From Mesorhizobium sp. (lineage in GTDB: Bacteria > Pseudomonadota > Alphaproteobacteria > Rhizobiales > Rhizobiaceae): a DNA stretch of 64,000 nucleotides. Location: contig NZ_SUEG01000001.1 of NCBI RefSeq assembly GCF_005063415.1, forward strand, positions 62,001-126,000, read 5' to 3'. Under the pieces are notes generated by a model. The model did no database searches, was not told the DNA's origin, and was given only the letters and a program-made list of their open reading frames with translations. Made by a program: the position numbers and the translations under genes. This document shows positions 27,432 through 37,546 of the stretch, piece by piece; position 1 is the first letter of the stretch, and each line of letters opens with the position of its first letter.

Positions 27432-29786
27432 ATGAAGGCAGCATCCAAGTTTCTGAGCGCCGCGTCCGCGGTGGCTATGTCCGCCGCTCTGGTTGTACCA
27501 GGCGCGCTCGCAGTGCAGTTCGTTGCCACATCGGCCGCCGAGGCGGCTGTCGTCTCCAGAGTCGAAGTCACCGGCAATCAGCGTGTCGACGCGGACACCA
27601 TCCGCAATTACGTGACGATCAAGCCCGGCAAGGCGTTTTCCAGTTCGGATATCGACGATGCGGTCAAGGCGCTGTTTGGCACCGGGCTGTTTTCGGATGT
27701 GCAGATCAACCAGGTCGGATCGACGCTGGTCATCAAGGTGTCCGAATACCAGGTCGTCAACCAGGTGCTGTTCCAGGGCAACAAGAAGCTCAAGGACAAC
27801 GCGCTTGAGGCCGCGGTGCAATTGAAGCCGCGCGGCACCTTCTCGCAACAGCAGCTCGATGCCGATGTCGAGGCGGTCAAGGCCGCATACCGGCGTATCG
27901 GCCGCGACGACGCCGCCGTGACCACCCAGATCATGGATCTCGGCGACAACCGCGTAAACGTGGTCTTCAACATCAATGAAGGCGGCCGCACCCAGATCGC
28001 AGCGATCAATTTCGTCGGCAACAGCGCCTATTCGAGCCGCCGGCTGTCGGACATTATCTCCACCAAGCGCTCGTCCTTCCTTTCGTTCGTGCTGCGCGAC
28101 GACGTCTATGACGAAGACAAGCTGCGCGCCGACCAGGAGCTGCTGCGCCGCTTCTATTACAATCATGGCTATGCGGACTTCCAGGTCGTCTCGGCCGTCG
28201 GCGAACTCGACGACACCACCAACAAATACACCGTCACCATCACGGTGCAGGAGGGCGAGCGTTATACATTCGGGGATGTCAGCGTCGAAAGCACGATCCC
28301 CGAGGTCGACAGCAAGTCGCTTGAATCGGTGGTCGAGACCCACAAGGGCGATGTCTACAACGCCAAAAACGTCGAGGACACGATCATTGCGCTGACCGAG
28401 AAGGTGGCTGGGTCCGGCTATGCCTTCGCCCAGGTGACGCCGCGCGGCGACCGCAACTTCGAGAACCACACGATCTCGGTCGTCTATACGGTCGACCAGG
28501 GTACCAAGGCCTATATCGAGCGCATCGAGATTCGCGGCAACGATCGGACGCGCGACTACGTCATTCGCCGCGAGTTCGACGTCAGCGAAGGCGACGCTTT
28601 CAATCAGGTCCTCATCCAGCGCGCGAAGAGGCGGCTGGAAGCGCTCGATTATTTTGAGAAAGTCGAAATCTCTACCGTTCCGGGTTCTGAGCCGGACCAG
28701 GTTGTGCTGGTGGTCGAGGTGGTCGAGAAATCGACCGGTGAGTTCACGGTCGGCGCCGGTTATTCGAGCGGCGGTGAAACGTCAGGTCCGTCCGTCGAAG
28801 GCTCCATCAGTGAGCGCAACTTCCTCGGTCGCGGCCAATTCATCAAGGTGGCGGCGGGCGGTGGCAAAAACTCGCGCGACTACAGCTTCTCTTTCACCGA
28901 ACCCTATTTCCTCGGACGCCGCATCGCGGCTGGCTTCGACATCTACAAGCAGAGCCGAAACTACGACCATTACGACAGCGACACGACAGGCGCGACCGTT
29001 CGCTTCGGCCTGCCGATCACCGACAATATCTCGACGCAACTCGCTTATAATATTGCGCAAGAGAAGTACGAGTTCGACGAGGGCTGCGACCCAGCGGCCG
29101 GTTGCGACGTGTCCCAGGCGATCCAAAACGGCGTTAACGAGAGCCCATGGCTCAAGTCTTCGGTCAGTCTCGGCCTGATCTACAATACGATCGACGACAT
29201 GAAGAACCCGCATGACGGCATTTATGCCAATGTCGGCACGGAAGTGGCCGGCCTCGGCGGCGACGCCAAGTTCATCAAGGTTACGGCGCGCGGCAGCATT
29301 TATCAGACCCTGTCCGAACAATTGGATCTGGTGGGCCTCATTTCGGGCGGCGCCGGTCATGTCCAAGGGTATGGCAACGGCGATCTGCGCGTCTTCGACC
29401 ATTTCCAGAGCAGCGACCGTATGATCCGCGGTTTCGAATATGGCGGCATCGGCCCGGTTGCTTCGGATAACAGCAATGACCATCTCGGCGGCACCACCTA
29501 CTTCAATGCCTCGGCGGAAGCGCAGTTCCCGCTGCCGGTCATCCCCGAAAGCTTCGGTTTGCGTGGCGCTGTGTTCGCCGATGCGGCAACGCTCTACGGC
29601 AGCAAAATCGCAAGTGGCCTTGTCAATTCTTCGACAACCGGCATGGAATGGCGCGCTTCCGTCGGTGTCGGTTTGATGTGGGCATCGCCTTTTGGCCCGA
29701 TCCGCATCGACTATGCGATCCCGGTCAAGAAGGAAAAGACCGACGACGTGCAGGAATTCAACTTCGGCATATCGACCCGCTTCTGA
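27432..29786 (+). CDS. bamA: outer membrane protein assembly factor BamA
   Basis: The essential insertase of the BAM complex, 784 residues. A signal peptide (1 to about 38) is followed by five POTRA domains (about 40-440) and a C-terminal 16-strand Omp85 barrel. The lid-lock RGF is present in MIRGFEYGGIGP, and the protein ends in FNFGISTRF with the terminal Phe expected of outer-membrane barrels. It lies 217 bases after rseP, in a gap with no gene. A composite palindromic element lies just downstream, before lpxD. Confidence 0.97.
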   Translation: MKAASKFLSAASAVAMSAALVVPGALAVQFVATSAAEAAVVSRVEVTGNQRVDADTIRNYVTIKPGKAFSSSDIDDAVKALFGTGLFSDVQINQVGSTLVIKVSEYQVVNQVLFQGNKKLKDNALEAAVQLKPRGTFSQQQLDADVEAVKAAYRRIGRDDAAVTTQIMDLGDNRVNVVFNINEGGRTQIAAINFVGNSAYSSRRLSDIISTKRSSFLSFVLRDDVYDEDKLRADQELLRRFYYNHGYADFQVVSAVGELDDTTNKYTVTITVQEGERYTFGDVSVESTIPEVDSKSLESVVETHKGDVYNAKNVEDTIIALTEKVAGSGYAFAQVTPRGDRNFENHTISVVYTVDQGTKAYIERIEIRGNDRTRDYVIRREFDVSEGDAFNQVLIQRAKRRLEALDYFEKVEISTVPGSEPDQVVLVVEVVEKSTGEFTVGAGYSSGGETSGPSVEGSISERNFLGRGQFIKVAAGGGKNSRDYSFSFTEPYFLGRRIAAGFDIYKQSRNYDHYDSDTTGATVRFGLPITDNISTQLAYNIAQEKYEFDEGCDPAAGCDVSQAIQNGVNESPWLKSSVSLGLIYNTIDDMKNPHDGIYANVGTEVAGLGGDAKFIKVTARGSIYQTLSEQLDLVGLISGGAGHVQGYGNGDLRVFDHFQSSDRMIRGFEYGGIGPVASDNSNDHLGGTTYFNASAEAQFPLPVIPESFGLRGAVFADAATLYGSKIASGLVNSSTTGMEWRASVGVGLMWASPFGPIRIDYAIPVKKEKTDDVQEFNFGISTRF

Positions 29787-29841
29787 TGCGTGGGTAACGA
29801 TGCTTCCGGCTCGTTTGGATCCGGATGGCAGTGATCCGAAA

Positions 29842-29944
29842 CTACAGCGCAGCGTGTCCTAGCGGACGCGCAAAGGACGTTGTAGCACTTTGATTTGCGC
29901 ATGATCCTTTCCGAGGATCGATTTCCGATTTCGGGGTCATGCGC
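29842..29944. repeat. composite palindromic intergenic element (rhizobial RIME-like)
   Basis: Two hairpins fill most of the bamA-lpxD gap. The first has outer arms CTACAGCG (29842-29849) and CGTTGTAG (29878-29885) and inner arms GCGTGTCC (29852-29859) and GGACGCGC (29864-29871). The second has arms GCGCATGA (29897-29904) and TCATGCGC (29937-29944). Paired imperfect palindromes of this size and composition are characteristic of dispersed rhizobial intergenic mosaic elements. Family membership is from memory of such elements and was not checked by search. Confidence 0.65.
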
Positions 29945-29965
29945 TAGCTGGATATTGCTTCTGGA

Positions 29966-31024
29966 ATGACCGATCCGGTGTTCTTCGCGCCCTCACGCCG
30001 GTATACGGCCGGCGAAGTCGCGAATCTGACCGGCTCGACACTTGTCGATTCCGGCCTCTCCGATGTATCGATCGAGGCTCTGGCGCCCGCCAACGAAGGC
30101 GGCGAGAACGCGCTTGTCTTCGTCGATGGCAGGCGCAATTTCGCCCTGATGCAGGCATTGCGGGCGGCAGCGGTTCTCTGCCCGGCCGAATTTGCCGGCA
30201 AGGCGCCGGCGGGCATCGCGGTTCTGGTGCATCCGCGCCCGCAGCAGGCTTTCGCAATGGTCGGGCGCCTGCTTTTTCCGGCGGCTGCAACGCCTGGACC
30301 GATGACCGGCGAAACCGGTATCTCGCCGCACGCCCATATCGATGCGACCGCCCATGTCGAGGCCGGTGCGATCATCGAAGCGGGTGCGGTCATCGGACCG
30401 CGCGCTGCCATCGGCAGCGGGACCGTCATTGCCCCGCATGCGGTCATCGGTCCGTCCTCTCAGATCGGCCGCGACGGCTATGTCGGTCCAGGTGCCAGCG
30501 TGCAATATGCGTTGATCGGCAATCGCGTCATCATCCATGGCGGTGCCAGGATCGGCCAGGATGGCTTCGGTTTCGTAGCCGGCGCCAAGGGTCCGGAGCG
30601 GGTTCCGCAGATCGGCCGCGTCATCATCCAGGACGACGTCGAGATCGGGTCGAATACGACCGTCGATCGCGGCGCCATGTCCGACACAATCATCGGCCAG
30701 GGTACCAAGATCGACAATCTGGTACAGATCGCCCACAATGTTCGCATCGGCCGCAATTGCATAATAGCCGGGCTTTCGGGTATTTCCGGTTCCGTGACGG
30801 TAGGCGACAACGTCACCATGGGTGGCGGCGTCGGCCTTGCGGATCATTTGACCATCGGGTCCGGGGCCAAGCTTGCGGCAAGAAGCGGGTTTATGAGCAA
30901 TGTGCCTGCCGGTGAGATTTGGGGAGGATATCCGGCGCAGCCGATGGCGGAAGCCATGCGCGAGATAGCGGCCTTGCGCAGACTTGCACGGACGCGCAAA
31001 CAGGGTGAGGGGGGAAATGGCTGA
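29966..31024 (+). CDS. lpxD: UDP-3-O-(3-hydroxyacyl)glucosamine N-acyltransferase
   Basis: The third step of lipid A synthesis, 352 residues. The N-terminal uridine-binding domain (to about 110) is followed by left-handed beta-helix hexapeptide repeats, and the catalytic His region appears in [22 protein letters not shown] carries the conserved substrate-binding stretch. The stop overlaps the fabZ start by 8 bases. Confidence 0.96.
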   Translation: MTDPVFFAPSRRYTAGEVANLTGSTLVDSGLSDVSIEALAPANEGGENALVFVDGRRNFALMQALRAAAVLCPAEFAGKAPAGIAVLVHPRPQQAFAMVGRLLFPAAATPGPMTGETGISPHAHIDATAHVEAGAIIEAGAVIGPRAAIGSGTVIAPHAVIGPSSQIGRDGYVGPGASVQYALIGNRVIIHGGARIGQDGFGFVAGAKGPERVPQIGRVIIQDDVEIGSNTTVDRGAMSDTIIGQGTKIDNLVQIAHNVRIGRNCIIAGLSGISGSVTVGDNVTMGGGVGLADHLTIGSGAKLAARSGFMSNVPAGEIWGGYPAQPMAEAMREIAALRRLARTRKQGEGGNG

Positions 31025-31481
31025 CATCGCAGCGGCGACGCTCGAAGCGGTTGACATAATGCGGCTGATGAAGCTCCTGCCGCACCGCTATCCGTTCCTG
31101 ATGATCGACCGTATCGTCGACATAGATGGCGACGAATCCGCCATCGGCATCAAGAACGTCACCATAAACGAGCCGCATTTCCAGGGTCATTTCCCCGACC
31201 AGCCGGTCATGCCCGGCGTGCTGATCATCGAGGCGATGGCGCAGACGGCCGGCGCCATCTGCATCCGCAGCCTCGGTACGGAAAAGCCGTCGCTGGTTTA
31301 TTTCCTGACCATCGACAATGCCAAGTTCCGCAAGCCGGTCGTTCCAGGCGACCAGTTGAAAATTCATGTGAAGAAAATCAAGAAACGCGGCAATCTTCTC
31401 AAATTCGCTTGCGAGGCCCTCGTCGATGGCGCCAAGGCGGCGGAAGCCGAGATCTCGGCGATGATGGTCGCAAGCGGCTGA
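31017..31481 (+). CDS. fabZ: 3-hydroxyacyl-ACP dehydratase FabZ
   Basis: A 154-residue hot-dog-fold dehydratase of type II fatty acid synthesis. The active-site His is in [18 protein letters not shown] and the Glu in [10 protein letters not shown]. The [13 protein letters not shown]-terminal signature is present. GGGGAAATGG provides the ribosome binding site inside the end of lpxD. It sits between lpxD and lpxA, where it shares the hydroxyacyl-ACP pool. Confidence 0.97.
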   Translation: MADIAAATLEAVDIMRLMKLLPHRYPFLMIDRIVDIDGDESAIGIKNVTINEPHFQGHFPDQPVMPGVLIIEAMAQTAGAICIRSLGTEKPSLVYFLTIDNAKFRKPVVPGDQLKIHVKKIKKRGNLLKFACEALVDGAKAAEAEISAMMVASG

Positions 31482-31488
31482 CAAACGA

Positions 31489-32328
31489 ATGCTAATGAAA
31501 ATCCAGACAGTCATCCATCCATCGTCGGTCATCGAGGCAGGCGCCCAAATCGGCGAAGGCGCCCGCATCGGGCCCTTCTGTAACGTCGGTTCCGACGCCG
31601 TGATCGGCGACCGTGTCGAACTGGTCAGCCATGTCTCGGTGATTGGCGCGACCACCATCGGGGCATCGACCAAGGTCTATCCGATGGCGATACTGGGCGC
31701 GCCGCCGCAGAACACCAAGCACAAGGGCGGCCGTACCACGCTGGTGATCGGCGAGAACTGCACGATCCGCGAAGGCGTCACCATGCATGTCGGCACCGAT
31801 TCCAGCCGCGGCGAGACGACGATCGGCGACAACGGGAATTTTCTTGCCTATGCCCACATTGCCCATGACTGCGTGGTCGGCAAGAACGCCACCTTCGCCA
31901 ATCAAGCGACGTTAGGCGGGCATTGCGAAGTCGGTGACAATGTCTACATCGGCGGCCTTACCGCGGTTCATCAGTTTGTACGCATCGGCGATAACGCCTT
32001 TCTCGGCGGCTGCTCGGCGATCGTCGGCGACGTCATTCCCTACGCCATCGCCGTTGGCAACCGTGCCAGCCTTCGCGGCCTCAACATCATTGGCCTGAAG
32101 CGCGCCGGCTTGCCGCGTTCGGAGATCCACTTGCTGCGCAAAGCCTATAAGACGATCTTCGATCGCTCCCGGACCGTCGGCGAAAACATCGAATTCGCCA
32201 AGGCGGAGTTCGCCTCGTCGCGGACTGCCATGAAGATCGTCGATTTCATCGCCGGTCGCGGCAAGCGGCACTATGCCGTGCCGTCGCTCAAGGGTGGCGA
32301 CGGCGACGATACCGATGATGAAGACTGA
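31489..32328 (+). CDS. lpxA: acyl-ACP--UDP-N-acetylglucosamine O-acyltransferase
   Basis: The first lipid A step, 279 residues. A hexapeptide beta-helix domain fills the N-terminal two thirds, with the catalytic His in AYAHIAHDCVVG, then a C-terminal helical cap starting around GLKRAGLPRSEIHLLR. Two in-frame ATGs lie close together (31489 and 31495), and neither has a strong Shine-Dalgarno. lpxI begins 6 bases later. Confidence 0.97.
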   Translation: MLMKIQTVIHPSSVIEAGAQIGEGARIGPFCNVGSDAVIGDRVELVSHVSVIGATTIGASTKVYPMAILGAPPQNTKHKGGRTTLVIGENCTIREGVTMHVGTDSSRGETTIGDNGNFLAYAHIAHDCVVGKNATFANQATLGGHCEVGDNVYIGGLTAVHQFVRIGDNAFLGGCSAIVGDVIPYAIAVGNRASLRGLNIIGLKRAGLPRSEIHLLRKAYKTIFDRSRTVGENIEFAKAEFASSRTAMKIVDFIAGRGKRHYAVPSLKGGDGDDTDDED

Positions 32329-32334
32329 GGGCAG

Positions 32335-33237
32335 ATGACGAAGATTGAGGCTGCCGGAAAGGGCCTTGATCTCGCGCCAGATGCCAAGGTCGGCATCATC
32401 GCCGGCGGCGGCAGTCTCCCGGTCGAAATTGCCCGAGCGCTCGCCCGGCAAGGCAAATCGCCCTTCGTCGTGATGGCGGCCGGCGAGGTCGATCGCATAG
32501 CCGATTTCGAGCCCTATGAGCAGGCAACCTTGAGGCTGGAAGACGTCGGCTCGCTGCTGCCGATGCTCAAGCGGCATCACGTTACGCATCTGGTGACCGC
32601 GGGTCATATCACGCGCCGCCCCAGGCTGAGCGCCATGCGCCTCAATCTCGGCCTACTCGCCTGGCTACCCAGCCTCTTCGTCGGTGTAACCCGGGGGGAC
32701 GATACGGTGCTGAAACTGTTCGTGCGCAGGATCGAGCGCAGCGGCATCAAGGTCGTCGGCGCTCACGAGATCGTGCCGGAGCTGGTCGCCGCTGAAGGCC
32801 TGCTGACCAAGGCGGCGCCACGCAAATCCGACTGGCGCGACATCGAGGCGGCGCACGCTGCAGCAAAGGCAATCGGCGCGCTGGATATCGGCCAAGCGGC
32901 TGTTGCGGTCGGCGGCCGCGCTATTGCGTTGGAAGGCGTCGAAGGCACCGACGGGCTGCTCGAGCGGACAAAACAATTACGAGGGCACGGCAGGCTGGCT
33001 GGCAGGAGCCGTGGTGTTTTGGTCAAATGTGCCAAGCCCGGTCAGGAACTGCGTGCCGATCTGCCCTCCATAGGTCCTCTGACGGTCGAGGCGGCGCATG
33101 CCGCCGGACTGGCCGGCATTGCGGTCGAAGCCGGCCGCTCGCTGGTGCTCGAAGGTCCCGCCACCATCGGGCGTGCCAATGCGCTCGGCCTGTTCGTGAT
33201 CGGGCTGCCTGCTGCGGAGCCGGCGCATGGCGAATGA
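32335..33237 (+). CDS. lpxI: UDP-2,3-diacylglucosamine pyrophosphatase LpxI
   Basis: A 300-residue DUF1009 enzyme that replaces LpxH in alphaproteobacteria for making lipid X. Conserved parts seen are VGIIAGGGSLPVEIARA at the N-terminus, the LRLEDVGSLLPMLKRHHVTHLVTAGHI segment, and C-terminal GRSRGVLVKCAKPGQELRADLPSIGP. It is preceded by GAGGGCAG and overlaps lpxB by 11 bases. Confidence 0.95.
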   Translation: MTKIEAAGKGLDLAPDAKVGIIAGGGSLPVEIARALARQGKSPFVVMAAGEVDRIADFEPYEQATLRLEDVGSLLPMLKRHHVTHLVTAGHITRRPRLSAMRLNLGLLAWLPSLFVGVTRGDDTVLKLFVRRIERSGIKVVGAHEIVPELVAAEGLLTKAAPRKSDWRDIEAAHAAAKAIGALDIGQAAVAVGGRAIALEGVEGTDGLLERTKQLRGHGRLAGRSRGVLVKCAKPGQELRADLPSIGPLTVEAAHAAGLAGIAVEAGRSLVLEGPATIGRANALGLFVIGLPAAEPAHGE

Positions 33238-34393
33238 GCGGTCGTTGAAGATAGCCGTCGTCGCCGGCGAGGAGTCCGGCGACCTGCTTGGCGCCGACCT
33301 TGTGCAGGCGCTCAAGCGCATGACCGGGCGCGAAGTCCGGCTTGTCGGCATCGGCGGCCGCCATTTGCAGGCGCTCGGCCTGGCGCCATTGTTCGACGGC
33401 AGCGAGATCGCACTAATGGGGCTTAGCGCCATCCTGCGCGACTTGCCGCGCCTGATGCGGCGGATCGGCCAGACGGCAAACGCGATTGCCGGTGAAAAGC
33501 CCGATTGCCTTATTACCATCGACAGTCCGGATTTCTCGCTGCGCGTCGCCAAGAAGGTGCGTGCTGCCGACCCGACGATCCCGATCGTCCATTATGTCTG
33601 CCCGAGCGTTTGGGCTTGGCGGCCGGGCAGGGCGCCGGCGATGATGCCATATGTCGATCACATCCTTTGCATCCTGCCGTTCGAGGTGAAGGAACTCGCT
33701 CGCCTGGGCGGGCCGCCCGGCACCTATGTCGGGCATCGCCTTGCACATGATCCGGGCATAATCAGTGCCGCCGGGGCGCAGGCGCAGCCGCGTGACCTGT
33801 CTGCAGATCACGTTAAAACGTTGCTTGTATTGCCCGGTTCGCGTCGTGGTGAGGTGCGGCGCCTGGTTGGACCGTTCGGCGAAACGGTGTCGATCCTGCG
33901 GGCGCGCGGGCACCGCTTGCGCCTGCTGTTGCCGACGGTGCCGCACGTCGCCGACCTGGTCAGGTCCTCGGTCGCGAGCTGGGACGAGAAGCCGGAGATC
34001 ATCCTCGATGCCGAACGCAAATGGCAGGCCTTCGGCAAGGCCGATGCGGCGCTGATCGCGTCGGGGACTGTATCGCTGGAACTTGCATTGGCAGGTGTGC
34101 CGATGATCTCCTGCTACCGGCTCGATCCGGTCATGCGCATGGCGCAGCCGCTGATCAAAGTATGGAGCGCAGCCTTGCCCAATCTCATCGCCGACCGGCC
34201 GGTTGTGCCGGAACACTACAATCAATATGTGCGGCCGCATTATCTAGCGCGGCAACTGGAGGCGCTGTTCTTCGACACCGCCTACCGCGCTTGGCAGAAG
34301 GACGGTTTTGCCGACATTGCCGGGCATATGGCAACCGCCAAGCCGTCAGGCGAGATTGCCGCGGGGGTGGTGATGGGGATGGTGAGGAAGTGA
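33227..34393 (+). CDS. lpxB: lipid-A-disaccharide synthase
   Basis: A GT19 glycosyltransferase, 388 residues, joining lipid X and UDP-diacylglucosamine. Signatures: VVAGEESGDLLGADLVQAL at the N-terminus, the central YVCPSVWAWRPGRAPAM, and LLVLPGSRRGEVRRL starting the donor-binding half. It is the last gene of the lipid A run. Its stop codon is followed immediately by two inverted copies of the heptamer that forms the downstream array. Confidence 0.96.
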   Translation: MANERSLKIAVVAGEESGDLLGADLVQALKRMTGREVRLVGIGGRHLQALGLAPLFDGSEIALMGLSAILRDLPRLMRRIGQTANAIAGEKPDCLITIDSPDFSLRVAKKVRAADPTIPIVHYVCPSVWAWRPGRAPAMMPYVDHILCILPFEVKELARLGGPPGTYVGHRLAHDPGIISAAGAQAQPRDLSADHVKTLLVLPGSRRGEVRRLVGPFGETVSILRARGHRLRLLLPTVPHVADLVRSSVASWDEKPEIILDAERKWQAFGKADAALIASGTVSLELALAGVPMISCYRLDPVMRMAQPLIKVWSAALPNLIADRPVVPEHYNQYVRPHYLARQLEALFFDTAYRAWQKDGFADIAGHMATAKPSGEIAAGVVMGMVRK

Positions 34394-34516
34394 GTGAATA
34401 GTGAATAGTAGTTTCTATAGACAGGGAGCGACGCTTTGCTACTCCCATTCACCATTCACCATTCACCATTCACCATTCACCATTCACCATTCACCATTCA
34501 CTATTCACCATTCACG
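34394..34516. repeat. heptamer tandem array with inverted copies, between lpxB and gltA
   Basis: Ten head-to-tail heptamers fill 34447-34516: seven ATTCACC, then ATTCACT, ATTCACC and ATTCACG. At 34394-34407, right after the lpxB stop, are two copies of GTGAATA in the opposite orientation. The 13 bases at 34394-34406 are perfectly complementary to 34496-34508, so transcripts of either strand can form a long hairpin. It lies between two convergent genes and may act in their termination. Confidence 0.9.
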
Positions 34517-34520
34517 ATCT

Positions 34521-35849
34521 TCACCGCTTCGCGATCGGCACATAATCCCGTTCCGGCGCGCCGGTATAAAGCTGGCGCGGGCGACCGATCTTCTGGTGCG
34601 GGTCCTCGATCATCTCCTTCCACTGCGCGATCCAGCCGACGGTGCGGGCGACCGCGAACAGCACGGTGAACATGGTGGTGGGGAAGCCCAGCGCCTTTAG
34701 CGTGATTCCGGAATAGAAATCGACGTTCGGATAGAGCTTCTTCTCAATGAAATAGGAATCGGTCAGCGCGATCTTTTCCAGCTCCATGGCGATGTCGAGC
34801 AGCGGATCGTCCTTGATGCCGAGCTCGCCCAGGACCTCGTGCGCGGTCTTCTGCATGATCTTGGCGCGCGGATCGTAGTTCTTGTAAACGCGGTGGCCAA
34901 AGCCCATCAATCGGAACGGATCGTTCTTATCCTTGGCGCGCGCAATGAATTCCGGGATGTGATCGACATGGCCGATCTCGCCCAGCATGTTCAGGGCTGC
35001 CTCATTGGCGCCGCCATGTGCGGGACCCCATAGGCAGGCGATACCGGCAGCGATACAGGCAAAGGGATTGGCGCCCGACGAGCCGGCCAGGCGGACGGTC
35101 GAAGTCGAGGCGTTCTGTTCGTGATCGGCGTGCAAGATGAAGATCCGCTCCATCGCGCGCGCCAGCACCGGATTGATCTTGTATTCCTCGCAAGGCACGG
35201 CGAAGCACATATGAAGGAAGTTGGCTGCGAAATTCAGCTCATTCTTCGGATAAATGAACGGCTGGCCGATGTGGTATTTGTACGCCATCGCCGCGATCGT
35301 CGGCATCTTGGCGATCAGCCGCATCGAGGCGACCATGCGCTGATAAGGGTCCGAGATGTCGGTGGAATCGTGATAGAAGGCCGACAGCGCGCCGACCACG
35401 CCGCACATCACCGCCATCGGATGCGCATCGCGCCGGAAGCCGGTGAAAAAGCGCGACATCTGCTCATGCACCATGGTGTGGCGCGTCACCCGGTAGTCGA
35501 AATCGTCCTTCTGCGCCTTGGTCGGTAGTTCACCATAGAGCAAGAGATAGCAGACTTCGAGGAAGTCGCCGTGCTCGGCCAATTGGTCGATCGGGTAGCC
35601 GCGGTGCAAGAGAATGCCGGCATCGCCATCGATGAAGGTGATTTCCGACTCGCAGCTCGCCGTCGACGTAAAGCCGGGATCGTAGGTAAAGACGCCGGTG
35701 GTGTTGTAGAGCGAACCGATGTCGATGACGTCAGGTCCTACCGAGCCACTTCGTATCTTGAATTCATGGGTTTTGCCGCCGAGTTCCAGCTTTGCCGTCG
35801 ATGCCTGGGTTTTGCCGCCAAATTCCATTTTTGTCGCAGGTTCGGTCAT
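34521..35849 (-). CDS. gltA: citrate synthase
   Basis: A hexameric type I citrate synthase of the TCA cycle, 442 residues. The catalytic residues lie in [23 protein letters not shown] (His), [14 protein letters not shown], and NVDFYSG (Asp). AAGGAG precedes the ATG. The N-terminus carries a duplicated strand (KMEFGGKT then KLELGGKT, 13 codons apart), matching a 14-base direct repeat at 35768-35781 and 35807-35820. It is downstream of gltX on the same strand but separated by 179 bases. Confidence 0.97.
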   Translation of the reverse strand: MTEPATKMEFGGKTQASTAKLELGGKTHEFKIRSGSVGPDVIDIGSLYNTTGVFTYDPGFTSTASCESEITFIDGDAGILLHRGYPIDQLAEHGDFLEVCYLLLYGELPTKAQKDDFDYRVTRHTMVHEQMSRFFTGFRRDAHPMAVMCGVVGALSAFYHDSTDISDPYQRMVASMRLIAKMPTIAAMAYKYHIGQPFIYPKNELNFAANFLHMCFAVPCEEYKINPVLARAMERIFILHADHEQNASTSTVRLAGSSGANPFACIAAGIACLWGPAHGGANEAALNMLGEIGHVDHIPEFIARAKDKNDPFRLMGFGHRVYKNYDPRAKIMQKTAHEVLGELGIKDDPLLDIAMELEKIALTDSYFIEKKLYPNVDFYSGITLKALGFPTTMFTVLFAVARTVGWIAQWKEMIEDPHQKIGRPRQLYTGAPERDYVPIAKR

Positions 35850-36028
35850 AGCAAACTCCTTTTTGTTTCCTCAGGCCGGCAAAGGCAAAATATCTGAACC
35901 CAACACGTCAAAAGCATCGGAATACGCACATTTGCGCCCGCAATTGAATCTGCGCGCCAGATTAGGCCAAGACCCAATGTTGCACTGCGAAACACACCTT
36001 TCAATGCCAATCTTCTTGGGCCAGTTTG

Positions 36029-37450
36029 CTAATCAATTTGATCAGCGATCCGCGCCAGGCTTTCCTCGCGGCCCAGCACGGCAAGCACATCAAAGACACC
36101 TGGCGAGGTACTTTTGCCGGTGAGCGCGGCGCGCAAAGGTTGGGCCACGGCGCCGAGTTTATGGTCGCCGGCCTGCGCATAGTCGCGGATCGCGGCTTCC
36201 GCTGAGGCGGCAGACCAGTCCGAAGCCGTGGCTAGTGCCGCATGAGCGCCCCGCAGGATCGCGCGCGCCTCACCGCTGAGCAGCGCCGCCGCCTTCTCGT
36301 CGACCGGCAGCGGCCGCTCCACGAACAGGAATGCAGCCCCTTCAACAAGTTCGACCAGCGTCTTAGCTCGCTCCTTCAGGCCCGGCAAAGCGGCAAGCAG
36401 TTGCGCCTTGCGTCTGTCGTCGAGGCGCGCGGCGATTGCCGGGCCGCCTTCTAGATAGGGCAGAGTGGCGATGAAGATGTCGAGCAGCGCCGCCTCGTTC
36501 ATGCGGCGCATGTGCACGCCGTTGAGCGCTTCGAGCTTGGCGAGGTCGAAACGGGCGGCGCCCTTGTTGACGTCGCCAATGTCGAACCATGCGATCATGT
36601 CGGCGATCGACATGATCTCATCGTCGCCGTGGCTCCAGCCAAGCCTCGCCAGATAGTTGAGCAGCGCCTCCGGCAGGTAACCCATGGCGCGATAGGCCTC
36701 GACGCCAAGCGCACCGTGCCGCTTCGATAGCTTGGCTCCATCGGCACCGTGGATCAGCGGGATATGCGACATCGATGGCACCTCCCAGCCCATGGCACGG
36801 TAGATTACGGTCTGGCGTGCGGCGTTGGTCAAATGATCGTCGCCGCGGATGATGTGGGTGACGCCCATGTCGTGATCGTCGACGACGACGGCATGCATGT
36901 AGGTTGGATTGCCGTCCGAGCGCAGAATAATGAAATCGTCGAGATCCTTGTTGGGAAAGCGCACGTCGCCCTGGACGCGGTCATGCACCACCGTCTCGCC
37001 GTCTGTCGGCGCCTTGATGCGGATCGCCCCCTTGGCGCCGGCCGGCGCCTCCGAGGGGTCGCGGTCGCGCCATCGTCCGTCATAGCGAGGAGGCAGCCCC
37101 TTGGCCCGTGCGCTCTCGCGCATTGCTTCCAGCTCGGCAGGCGTCGCATAACAATAATAGGCCTTGCCCATGCGAACGAGCTCCTCGGCCACCTCGCGAT
37201 GGCGCGGCGCACGCTCGAACTGCGACACCGGCTCGCCGTCCCATGCCAGGCCAAGCCAGGAAAGCCCGTCGAGAATGGCCGCGGTTGCCGCATCGGTGGA
37301 GCGCTCGCGGTCGGTGTCCTCGATGCGCAGCAGCATCGTGCCGCCTGTGTGCTTGGCATACAGCCAGTTGAACAGCGCCGTGCGCGCGCCGCCAATGTGC
37401 AGATAGCCGGTGGGCGAGGGGGCAAAACGGGTGACGACCTTATCGGGCAT
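36029..37450 (-). CDS. gltX: glutamate--tRNA ligase
   Basis: A class I synthetase, 473 residues, charging tRNA(Glu); with GatCAB present it likely also mischarges tRNA(Gln). The HIGH-type motif is in [16 protein letters not shown] and the KMSKS-type motif is KLSKRHGA. The start at [12 protein letters not shown] gives the family N-terminus. A 28-codon upstream extension is excluded. It is divergent from comEC. Confidence 0.97.
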   Translation of the reverse strand: MPDKVVTRFAPSPTGYLHIGGARTALFNWLYAKHTGGTMLLRIEDTDRERSTDAATAAILDGLSWLGLAWDGEPVSQFERAPRHREVAEELVRMGKAYYCYATPAELEAMRESARAKGLPPRYDGRWRDRDPSEAPAGAKGAIRIKAPTDGETVVHDRVQGDVRFPNKDLDDFIILRSDGNPTYMHAVVVDDHDMGVTHIIRGDDHLTNAARQTVIYRAMGWEVPSMSHIPLIHGADGAKLSKRHGALGVEAYRAMGYLPEALLNYLARLGWSHGDDEIMSIADMIAWFDIGDVNKGAARFDLAKLEALNGVHMRRMNEAALLDIFIATLPYLEGGPAIAARLDDRRKAQLLAALPGLKERAKTLVELVEGAAFLFVERPLPVDEKAAALLSGEARAILRGAHAALATASDWSAASAEAAIRDYAQAGDHKLGAVAQPLRAALTGKSTSPGVFDVLAVLGREESLARIADQID

Positions 37451-37546
37451 GGAACTCTCAGGCGGGCGAAGGAAGTGGGTTTGAGGACTTTCGCGCGTTG
37501 CGCGTTCATGTAGCATAGGAGGTCGAGGGCGCAAGGGGCAGACCCG

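Noticed and set aside
34447-34516. Heptamer array considered as a CRISPR array
   Set aside because: Units are 7 bases with no spacers, and no cas genes are in the window.
34436-34669. Open frame reading FTIHHSPFTIHHSP through the heptamer array
   Set aside because: Peptide repeats are a product of the tandem DNA repeat; no ribosome binding site and no continuation into a domain.
36749-37513. 254-codon plus-strand frame inside gltX
   Set aside because: Antisense shadow of a confidently identified synthetase; His/Arg-rich composition typical of out-of-frame GC-rich DNA.
37451-37534. 28-codon N-terminal extension of gltX
   Set aside because: Glutamyl-tRNA synthetases start at the [10 protein letters not shown] segment; the extension has no similarity and would extend toward the comEC start.
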